Assembly (NCBI GenBank): GCA_016098155.1
Contig: JAAAJB010000752.1
Span: forward strand, 1 to 14,574
Direction of reading: 5' to 3'
Source: Actinomortierella ambigua
Lineage: Eukaryota; Mortierellomycota; Mortierellomycetes; Mortierellales; Mortierellaceae
Length of the DNA: 14,574 bases
This document shows, one piece after another, positions 1 to 8,400 of the stretch (position 1 is its first letter; each line of letters opens with the position of its first letter). The notes beneath the pieces are model-generated. The model did not search any database, was not told the origin of the DNA, and worked only from the letters and a program-made list of their open reading frames with translations. The position numbers and the translations under genes were made by a program.

Positions 1-207
1 GCTGCACAGAGCTGGTTTCCCAAATGGGCTTCATAGACAGAGCCAAAGGCGCCCGCGCCGAGACACCTTCCGAGGACAAAAGGAGAGTGCTATGTCAAGA
101 ACAGACTTTGTAGTAAGAAACAGATTTGATGGCTTTGGGACATGACCAACTATTGGCCCTGGTTGTCTCTCTACCTTGAGTAAGATTGGGTGTTGAATTA
201 GATCCAT
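1..207 (-). CDS. Kinase-Sel1 family gene 1, 5' end only (partial)
   Basis: This is the first exon and the start of exon 2 of a protein kinase gene that continues off the left edge. Exon 1 is 175-207 (33 nt, ATG at 207-205) and encodes MDLIQHPILLK. The intron is 90-174 (85 nt), with a GTAGAG donor and a CATAG acceptor, and TTACTAC as a possible branch site. Exon 2 starts at 89 with HSPFVLGRCL and then the glycine-rich loop GAGAFGSVY, followed by NQLCAA, where the ATP-binding lysine would come next just outside the window. Exon length, phase and splice positions match genes A and B exactly, which is the main support for the gene model. Reading straight through the intron does not link the ATG to the kinase frame, so splicing is required. 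The rest, presumably kinase plus Sel1 repeats, is not visible here. Confidence 0.8.
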
Positions 208-279
208 TGAGGCGTGAGAGGATGGAGTAAATGAAGAAATGGAGCTACAGGATGGTGGGAATGGCAAATGCTCCTCTAC

Positions 280-299
280 TTTTGTCAACGTCACGCATG
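280..299 (-). promoter_or_regulatory. Conserved upstream box of gene 1
   Basis: The 20-bp stretch TTTTGTCAACGTCACGCATG (plus strand) is repeated without mismatch upstream of genes 1, A and B. It sits 73 bp before the ATG here. On the gene strand it contains TGACGT, the half-site bound by ATF/CREB-type bZIP factors. Binding is an inference; the conservation is seen directly. Confidence 0.55.
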
Positions 300-329
300 C
301 ATGGTGCACTGCCTCTGGGCTTAGACAGC

Positions 330-383
330 AAAAAAAAAAAAAAAATAGCGGAACACACACCCTTGTGTTCCAGAAAAAAAAAA
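330..383. repeat. Hairpin flanked by poly-A runs (copy 1)
   Basis: A run of 16 A (330-345) is followed by a perfect inverted repeat, GGAACACA (350-357) and TGTGTTCC (364-371) with a 6-base loop. A run of 10 A (374-383) comes next. The same hairpin with a different loop recurs at 9991-10010. It lies exactly between the gene promoter and the 3' side of the Sel1 relic. On the minus strand it would read as a stem followed by T runs. Confidence 0.6.
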
Positions 384-902
384 GATGTCAAGACTTGGTA
401 GATCTAAGGATGGGGCATTTCAATGTAAAGAAGTTGCCTGGTCATATCCAGGTGGCATTGAGCAGTTGTCTTGCTATAACATTCCCTCATACCTACACTT
501 CACTCTGCTCCAGCCTTTCTTGCACAATCGACCAGCTTGTACAGCGCTGCTGTATATCCTTGGTTAACCCCTTTTACAACTCGACGCGACATCGGTATCG
601 CTGTCAGTCAAGATACATATCGAACCACTCAGTGTGAACGTGTGAATGTGGCTCACTCTTCCCAGCAGCCTCGCAGAACAATCAAAGAGCCCCATCGCCC
701 ATCAGTATCCGCCTTGATACCAAGTTCATACGTCGGAACGAGGTTAAGAAGTGTGTAAAAGCTTTTCTAGGCTGCGCCCCACCATAACGCGTGAATGCCA
801 AACGATCGCCCTGATCATCCCTTTGGTCAAGATCTTACTGCCACCCAAGGTTGTTTTGCATCGCCAAAACCTCTTGGTCGACCGCCTTGATTAGCCACAT
901 AT
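384..902 (-). pseudogene. Decayed C-terminal Sel1-repeat relic (copy 1)
   Basis: On the minus strand the segment entering at 902 encodes MWLIKAVDQEVLAMQNNLGW and then a stop (TAA, 837-835) where copy 2 at 10.47 kb has TAC (Tyr). Beyond the stop the sequence still aligns with copy 2 and, through it, with the C-terminal repeats of gene B (GWLYDIGKGVDQSDRL, then YELGLEVDPD). Frameshifts follow. It is a fossil of the 3' end of a kinase-Sel1 gene, including its former 3' flank down to the poly-A/hairpin spacer. No intact frame of useful length remains. Confidence 0.75.
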
Positions 903-1249
903 GATAGATCCGGTCTCTTTCTACGTATGTCCTATAGAATTGGATGATATGGCGGAAGCGGAGCCTATTGAGGACCGAGATCTCCCTCTGGATGGACTGC
1001 AGGTGAAAGTCGAACGTGTTGCAGAAGAAAGCCTTGGCCGCACAGAGCTGGTTCACAAATCGAGCCTTATAGACAGTACCATAGGTGCCTCTTCCGAGTT
1101 TCTTTTCTGGGACAAGAAGAGAGTGCTTAGGCTGAACCCAGCAAGAGACAGGATAGTGAGGATCAATCTCGTACATCTGGCACAGACGTCATCGTCCCAA
1201 TTTGATTCCTCCTTACCGTGAGTAAAGGTTTTGGCTGAGAAAAATATTT
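835..1249 (-). pseudogene. Truncated kinase N-lobe stub, start codon lost
   Basis: The stub encodes the start of a kinase domain. It has the glycine loop LGRGTYGTVYKA, the ATP lysine in CAAKAFF, the helix-C glutamate in IQREISVL, and FRHIIQFYR. It ends after DRIY, near the hinge, so HRD, DFG and APE motifs are all absent. At 902 the sequence switches to the Sel1 relic and reaches TAA at 837-835. Its exon 1 remnant (from about 1249 to 1217) still reads KPLLT, as in gene A, and keeps a GTAAGG donor at 1216. The codon aligned with gene A's ATG is AAA. Its intron (1126-1216, 91 nt, acceptor CTAAG) resembles gene A's, both containing CACTATCCTGTC. It is either a dead gene or, by splicing, the last exon of gene A. 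Confidence 0.75.
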
Positions 1250-3746
1250 TGGCCGCCGACGGTACGAAAGCGCAATGTTGGAATGACTATCCACCAACCC
1301 TTGTCTTCCTCCCATAATGAGCTCAAATGCCACATCGAACGCACTCTGCTCAAGCCTTTGGTCACCAAGATTCAATTGCTGAATGTGAGATTGTGCTGCT
1401 TCACACCCTTGCTCCGCTGCCTTGGTGAGCCATTTTAATGCCTTGATGTCGCTCTGCTTGACACCACGTCCTTGAAGGTACAAAAGCGCAAGGGTGAGCT
1501 GTGCCCCCACTGAGCCTCGCTCTGCTCCAAGGGTGAACCACCTGGCTGCCTCGTCATCGTTCTTCTCGACCCCTCGTCCCTTGAGGTACATCAGTCCTAG
1601 TTGAGACTGTGCTGCTGCACTCCCTTGCTCCGCTGCCTTGATGAACCACTTGAATGCGTTGAAATAATTCTGCTTCACCCCTCGTCCTTCGAGATACATC
1701 AGCCCAAGGTGTGTTTCGACAGCCCTGTCTCTATGATGTGCTACCTTGAGGTACCAATAGGCTGCCGCCTCATCGCTCTTGACTCCCTGTCCTTGCTCAT
1801 ACATCACTCCAAGGCTGCATTGTGCACCTGCATTTCCTTGATTCGCTGCCTCAATGAACCACCTCATCGCCTCGGTGTAGCACTGCTCAACTCCCCGCCC
1901 CTCGACATAGCTCAGCCCAACGAGGAATTGCGATTCTTCATATCCTTGGTCTGCGGCCATCTTGAACCACTTGAACGCCTCAGCATCGCTATGACCTACA
2001 CCTCGTCCTCCTTCATAAATCAGTCCAAGGTTGTGCTGTGCTTCGACACTCCCTTGAATTGCCGCCTTAGTGAGCCACTCGACAGCCTTGGTGTCGCTAG
2101 CCTCGACCCCTTGTCCATTCCAGTACAACATTCCGAGATGGAGTTGGGCCAACATATTCCCATGCTCTGCTGCTTGGGTGAGCCACCAGACTGCCTCAGC
2201 ATCGCTCTGCGTAACTCCGCGGCCAAGGGAGTACCACTGCGAAAGTGTGAGTTGTGCATCGCAGTGTCCTTGGTTCGTTGCGCTAAGGCACCATCGAGCT
2301 GCCTCGCCGTCGTCTTGTTTGACACCTTGACCATAGGTGTACATCATGCTTATCTGATACTGTGCTTCGACGTTCCCTCCACGGGCAGCGTGTAGATACC
2401 ACTCGGCCGCCTTCTCATCACTCGCATCAACACCTCGGCCTAGCACGTGCATCTTGGCAACGCGGAGCATTGCCACCACTGATCCCTGGGAAGCCGCTCG
2501 GTGATACCACCACAAGGCGTTCTGATCACTCTTATCGACAACATCTTGGCCATGATCGTAGATCCATCCGAGAAGCAGCTGTGCGTCGGTGCCCCCTCGC
2601 CTGGCAGCCATGCACATATGTGTCAACACATCATCATCAGTCTCCGGAAATCGACCAGCATACTCGTCGTGGTTCGCAGCATCTGTGTGCCTTCCAGTGA
2701 TGCTTCCATCACCGTTGTCGACTTCTGGGGTGTGTACCCCACCGGCCTCAGTCCATTCGAAATCAAGGCCGCTTTTCTCCTCATCCCCAGCACCTTCATC
2801 CGTCGGCTCATCGTGCCCCAGAACTACATCCTTGGCTTCGGGTCGCTGGCTATGATCTTGGTGCCAACAGTGCCGTACTAAGTCACGGTATTCCGCCGGT
2901 GTATCGTCTGGCAAGATCTCGCGTTCGCCTTGGTGAACCGCCAGAGCGACCAGTGCGTCGTCTTCTCGAGCTTTGAATGGTCGTGTAGAGTTGGCTGCCA
3001 TCTCCCACATCACCATCCCTAAGGAAAAAACGTCCGATTTTGTTGAGTACTTTGGTATGGGGACGCATAGGAGCTCCGGTGCCATCCATCGGATCGTCCC
3101 TGTGACACCAGATGTCGATCCACTGGTCATGGACGCGGCGTTCATTGTCGACCTGATCTTGGCCAATCCAAAATCGGCCAGCTTGACCTCCATGTACCTC
3201 GTCAGGAGCACATTCCCACTTTTGAGGTCACGATGGAGGACTCCCTCTTGATGGATGTACTCAAGACCGCGCGCAATCTCATTTGTGAGCCGCATCTTGG
3301 TTGGCCAGTCATCTTCGCGGAGGCTACCTTTGGAAATGGCTTGAGAAAGACTCCCGTTCTCGGCCAGTTCCATGATGAGGAAGGTGCGACCATCTTCTTG
3401 GTGTGCTCGATAGAACTGGATGATGTGGCGGAAGCGGAGTCTCTGCAGGACAGAGATCTCCTTCTGGATGGACTGCAGGTGAAGGTCCGACTGGTTACAG
3501 AAGAACGCCTTGGCCGCACAGGGTTGGTTTCCCCATCGAGCCTCATGCACAGAGCCAAAGGTGCCCGAACCGAGCGACTTTCCCAGGACGAGTAGATTGT
3601 GCTAAAGGCCATTTACCCACGAACAGGACAGGATAGTGAATATCCTATTTTTTAATTTTTATTCCTTCATTCTTTGACGCCGATGACATTATGCAGACTT
3701 GGTTTCTTCTTACTGTGAGTAAAGGTTTCGCTCGAGCGGGATCCAT
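1163..3746 (-). CDS. TKL-type protein kinase with about 11 Sel1-like repeats (gene A)
   Basis: This is a predicted soluble signalling kinase. Exon 1 is 3714-3746 (MDPARAKPLLT), the intron is 3602-3713 (112 nt, GTAAGA donor, CTTTAG acceptor), and exon 2 starts at 3601 with HNLLVLGK. The kinase domain covers about residues 14-273. Visible motifs are glycine loop GSGTFGSV, K42, helix-C E59, HRDLKSGN (D136), DFG (D154) and RWMAPE (E187), so every catalytic residue is present. The HRDLKSxN and RWMAPE forms are typical of TKL kinases. An acidic linker follows, then about 11 Sel1-like repeats of the pattern AAEQGxxxAQxxLGxMYxxG, a helical-hairpin scaffold for protein contacts. There is no signal peptide or membrane segment. 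Unspliced at the 3' end the protein is 823 aa, stopping at 1165-1163. The 3' end is odd: after residues resembling the last repeats of gene B, it runs into KPLLT, exon 1 of a neighbouring paralogue, with the donor at 1216 intact. Splicing 1217 to 1125 would give 902 aa ending at 835. The biological role is unknown. Confidence 0.85.
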
Positions 3747-3843
3747 TGAGCCGAGAGTGAATGGAGTGGATGGAGCGAATGGAGAAATGTAGAAGTTGTT
3801 GCGAGATGGTGAAAATGAGAGCCGATGGCAGAGGCTCATGTGG

Positions 3844-3863
3844 TTTTGTCAACGTCACGCATG
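3844..3863 (-). promoter_or_regulatory. Conserved upstream box of gene A
   Basis: This is the same 20-bp box as at 280-299 and 9942-9961, here 98 bp before the ATG, with TGACGT on the gene strand. Between it and the ATG a second conserved block (AATGAGAGCCGATGGCA near 3813-3829) and a pyrimidine-rich leader on the gene strand (3758-3785) are shared with gene B. Confidence 0.55.
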
Positions 3864-5250
3864 GTTACACCATGGACTGACGCCTTTCGCTCACTAGCTG
3901 ATGGCTACAGCTCTGTATCGTCTTAAGCCTGGCTCTGTGGCTCTTCCTCGCTTCACCCTCAACAATATGTCTTATTCGTGGGCGGCGTCGGCCTAGTGTA
4001 TGTCCCATGCCCACTTTCTATCGTAGGGTAGGTAGAGCTGGCCTTGATCGAGTGTCATTGACATCCTGAAAATCAGAAAACCTTATTCCACGTTCGTGTC
4101 CAGCCATGGGTGTTCACTCGTAGTCCGTTCTTGACCTCTTCACCTCTAGCGTGTTAGCACGCTCAGCAAGTGTAATTCCACAAGGATTTGCAATTGCTTC
4201 GAAAAGTAGCGCTGGGCCGAAAATTCCTGCTGATACGTCCCAGGATGAGACTTCGATAGTGCCACTTTCATGCACGGTTACACCAATGTGGGTACTTGAC
4301 CACGCATCCTATTGAGCTGCGCTTCGTGGATCTTCTCCGTCGAACCCAACTGTCTAAGCGCTGTCTCTCCAGACGTAGCATTGATTATTCAGATATGGTA
4401 CTAGCTGAGCATGGTTTCTGGCATGTAAAGGGTATGCCTCAAATCCCCGCTTGTCAGACAGCAAAAGCGAAATGGTGCTTTATGTTGACGGAACACCTAT
4501 CCTACAGCTCTAGTTAAAAAGTGTCGAACCTGAGCACGATAATTGCTTCAGTGAAGAAGACATTGTTACTAACCTGAGCATGTCAAACATTTAGGCTGGG
4601 ACACAATCGATATTAAGCTTCACTCAACAGCCTGCAGAAAATGCAAAATCCATACCGAATAGCCAACAGGCGCAGGCTTCCTCGCTAGTAACACTTACAA
4701 CCTCCACGTCACTGAGTGCATGGACATACTACATCCAGATGAGGCAGCGCTTTTCGAGCGCGGACTACAAGTAGTGACGAATCCGCACGCGGAGGGGACT
4801 GTTGGCGCAACAGCCACATTAGTATCTGAAGTATAGACACTAGAATTACACAAGGCTGCTCCAAATTCAACCACTGACTCGTGTAGGAAACTCTCTTTAC
4901 TCTCGAAAGAATTCTTGACACAGGAACCCATGCCAGGATCAACCATCTAGCGAAGGAGTGGGGGTGGACTCCTGCTATTTTTGTTGGTTCAGTTTCGTGA
5001 CTTCAGTTTCCTATCTTTGCATTCTCTTCATTCGCACGGCCTCTTAAATCACTCAAGCTCTCCCTTCGCGTCGTCTCTTCACACGGTACGTGCCATTGCC
5101 TGCGGCAAAAAAGCAAACTCTCATGACACTCTTGCCAACTGCATGGGCTTATCCCTATAATCACATGCTTCTAGATCACATTGCTTCAAAGGTGTGGAGG
5201 ATCGCTTAAAGTTATTTTTTCCCCGATAATGCTACCACACGACCAGTCAA

Positions 5251-5281
5251 TTTTTTTATTTTTATTTTTATTTTTTTTTTT
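5251..5281. repeat. T-rich low-complexity tract
   Basis: A 31-base tract of T runs interrupted by single A, roughly an ATTTTT repeat, lies about 130 bp past the end of gene B. It is simple sequence with no evident function. Confidence 0.8.
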
Positions 5282-5282
5282 G

Positions 5283-5406
5283 CGTGATCTGACAGCGAAT
5301 AGATCGGCGAGGAAAATCTCAGATGGTAGCCATGAAGTTCTCGAATGGGACTATTAGTCACAATATTACAAAATGTGATATTATTATATAACACAAATGA
5401 AGGAGA
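5283..5406 (-). other. 3' flank of gene B, homologous to the gene C 3' flank
   Basis: Short blocks such as TCTCAGATG and TGTGATATTA occur in the same order after the stop codons of gene B and gene C (12256-12336). This indicates that the 3' flank was copied along with the gene. The gene-strand sequence just past the stop is AT-rich (TATATAATAATATCAC) and could supply polyadenylation signals. No exact AATAAA was seen. Confidence 0.5.
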
Positions 5407-8400
5407 CTAAAACAACGCATCCCAAGGACACTCATACTCTGGAGGATCATCTGGGTCGTCAAGAAGCTGGAGCATCACTCTCGACGACATTTTACTCCAA
5501 GCTGCATCGCGATGACTTTTATGATTCTCCCCTTCCCCAGGAGCCTTCTCATGCCCAGCGAAAATGACTTCGGAAGGCGACCATACTTCCTCCGAATTGA
5601 AATTGTTGAACGATCCCGATAGACCCATTGCCGTGGCATAAAAGCGTGAGAAATGACCTCGACTGTTTTTCTTACCCTTCAAAAGGAACTCCAACCGGTC
5701 CTCGGCACCTGTGTGACCTTGCTCAGCAGCCTTACTAAACCATACAACTGCCTCTTGGATATTCTTTGCAACCCCTTGACCCCTCTCGTACATACGACCG
5801 AAGTTGTACTGAGTCGCTGCGTATCCTTGGTCGGCCCCTTGGCGATGCAACAAGACAGTGTCAGAAAGGTTGGTGATTGCTTTTCTGTCAAGATACTCGG
5901 GGCTTGTCAACCATTCAATGTGAAAGTGTGCATTCGGGCTTCCGTTGCTGGCAGCCTCGTGGAACAAACGAATGGCCTCATCGACATCAGGATCCACTTC
6001 GAGACCCAGCTCATACATTGAAGCGAGATTGAACAGCCCATTCGGATCCTGCTGGACTGCGCTTCTACCATACCACAGGAGTGCCAAGCGATCGCTCTGG
6101 TCAACCCCTTTGCCTATATCGTACAGCCATCCAGCACGGCTTTGGGCCTCTGTATTCCCTTGCTCAGCGGCCTTGATGAACCAACTAGCTGCCTCAACGC
6201 TGTTCTGCTCGACACTTTGCCCCTCATCATGCATCCAAGCGAGGGCCACTTGTGCACTAGCTCCACCATACTTAGCTGCCTTGGTGTAACGTTTGATCGC
6301 CTCTGTGTCACTTTGCTTGACCCCTCTTCCATTCCTGTACATCCAACCAACGACGCCTAGTGCCTCTATATCCCCTTGCTCTGCTGCTTTGCTGAACCAC
6401 TTGACCGCCTGAGCGCTGTTCTGTTCGACCCCTTGTCCTATCTCATACATCAAACCAAGGCACATTTGTGCCTCGACGTGATTTTTTTCCGCTGCTTTGG
6501 TAAACCACTTGACCGCTTCGGTGTCGCTCTGCTCAACTCCTCTTCCTTTCGCATGCATCCAGCCAAGGGCACCTTGCGCCTCTGCATCCCCCTGCTCGGC
6601 CGCTCTTTCTAACCACTTGACCGCCTTGACGCTATTCTGTTCGATACCTTGCCATCCATTGTACATCAGACCAAGGGCTCTTTGAGCGTCGACATGACCT
6701 TGCTCTGCCGCCATGGTGTACCATTTGAATGCCTCTGTCTCGCTTTGAATAAGATTTGTTCCGCATCCATACATCTCGCCAACGTAGTACTGTGCTTCCA
6801 TGATCCCCTGCTCTGCTGCGTAGACCAACCACCGAGCCTGCTCAGATGACAAAGAAAACAGCTCCATTAGAGCCCCGCATTCGGCCCCCTTGGCGAGCCA
6901 CTTCGCTGCATCGTCATCGCTCTGCTCAACTCGTCGCCCTTCTTTGTACATGCCACTAAGACTGAACTGTGCTTGTTCAACACCTAGCTCTGCAGCCTTG
7001 GTGAGCCACTTGATCATCTCAACATCGCTCAGTTGAATTTCTCGACCGCGTTCTCCCATCTGCCTACGGCTGATACGCCCAGGCGGAGCTTCATATACTA
7101 CCGCCTGGTCGTATCTACGGTGCGCCTCGGAAGAGCTCTCTTCAACGCCTCGTCCTTCTTCATACATCCAGCCAAGGTAAAATTGAGCTGCCTGGATCCC
7201 TTGGTCTGCTGCTTTCGTGAACCACTTGGCTGCCTCGACATCGTTCTGATCGACTCCATGTCCTTCCAGGAACATCATTCCAAGGCTATATTGTGCGGTG
7301 CCATGTCCTTGCCTAGCGGCCTCAGTGTACCATTGCACTGCAGATTCAATGCTTCGCTCGACTCCTTCTCCACTCTGGTACATCCACCCTAGGTAGTCTT
7401 GTGCAGGGGCATAGCCTTGCTCTGCTGCAGTGATGAACCACTTGATTGCCTTGTCGTCGCTGTGTTCAACCCCCAATCCTTCTTTGAACGTACAGCCAAG
7501 GTTGAATTGTGCCATCTGGATCCCTTGTTCTGCGGCGTTGGTGTACAATTTGAGCGCATCGGCAAGGCTCCGGTCAACCCCGTGTCCTTTTTCGTACATC
7601 TCACCAAGATGGTTTTGTGATGGGCCGTGACCTTGCTCAGCGGCCTTGGTGTACCATTCGACGGCCATGACATCACTCTTCTCGACACCTTGTCCATTCT
7701 GGTACATCCAGCCAAGGTAGAATTGAGCTGCCTTGACGCCTTGCTCTGCTGCTTTGGTGAGCCAATGGACCGTTTCAGGCTTCAGACCAATATCCTTTTC
7801 CCCCAGCGGAGTCCGGTACGTGTGGCAAATGCTGAATTGATCTTCCTTGATTTGACCCCATAATTCGGTGAACCACTGGGACGTCTTTGGCTCCAGACCG
7901 AAATACCTTCGTCCCAGCGGAATCCCTTGTTCTGTTGCTATGGTGAACCACTCGATTGCCTCCTCATCGTTGTGCTCAACTCCTCGCCCTTCTATGTACA
8001 GAAATCCAAGGTCGAGTTGGGCTGCCCGGTCCCCTTGCTCTGCTGCCTTGGTAAACCACCTCACTGCCTCGGTAGCGTTGTGCTCCATACCATGACCTTG
8101 GTAGAACATCCAACCAAGGTGCTTCTGTGACGAGATATCGCCTTGTTGGGCCGCGCCATAGAAGCTCCTAGCCGCCAGGGTGTCGTTTCTCTCAAACCCT
8201 TCTCTCTCGTGGTCCACCGCCATGAAGGTACGATTATAACATATCACCCCTAGAGTATGCTGTGCTTTCAGATATTTCTGATGTGCTGCCATGACGAGCC
8301 ACTTGAATGCCTCCTTAGTGTTTCCCTCCACACCTCGACCAAAAAAGTAACATCGCCACAATTCATACTGTGCGATACCATGTCCTTGATTCGCTGCGCT

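Larger units (their letters stand above)
1..902. repeat. Segmental duplication, left copy (pairs with 9632-10531)
   Basis: The exon 2 start, intron, exon 1, promoter box, hairpin, poly-A run and Sel1 relic occur in the same order and orientation in both copies. Several blocks are nearly identical, for example GATGTCAAGACTTGGTAGAT just after the poly-A run, and the promoter block ending CATGCATGGTGCACTGCC. The copies differ by point changes, poly-A length and small indels. Similarity stops abruptly near 902, where copy 1 switches to kinase N-lobe sequence while copy 2 continues as Sel1 sequence. Confidence 0.85.
3864..5406. other. Intergenic region between genes A and B, no recognisable gene
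   Basis: About 1.5 kb holds no kinase or Sel1 sequence that I could recognise. Short open frames exist: plus 4296-4517 with no ATG at its start, plus 4663-4836 without a start, and minus 4695-4946 with an ATG (83 aa). None resembles a known family and they overlap one another. At about 5000-5095 the plus strand is pyrimidine-rich and ends in CACACGGTACGTGCC, which looks like a 5' leader with a splice donor, but no coding frame follows. A small hairpin (AGCGTG/CACGCT, 4148-4163) is present. Confidence 0.5.

Noticed and set aside
31..360. Minus-strand frame of 109 codons running through promoter, exon 1 and intron of gene 1
   Set aside because: It starts in the poly-A/hairpin spacer, crosses the promoter box and is better explained by the two-exon model shared with genes A and B.
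374..383. Poly-A run next to a conserved boundary as evidence of retroposition
   Set aside because: The relic lies on the minus strand, so a retroposed tail would appear as T on the plus strand; no target-site duplication was seen.
1601..2395. Plus-strand open frame of 264 codons opposite gene A, and similar Cys/Leu/Pro-rich frames opposite genes B and C
   Set aside because: They are antisense shadows of the periodic Sel1 repeats; their composition mirrors the repeat codons and they recur with the same register.
4148..4163. Short perfect inverted repeat AGCGTG/CACGCT
   Set aside because: Six-base arms are expected by chance over this length and nothing around it suggests a site or an RNA gene.
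4695..4946. Minus-strand ATG frame of 83 codons in the intergenic region
   Set aside because: No recognisable family or domain, low-information composition, and overlapping open frames; not supported as a gene.
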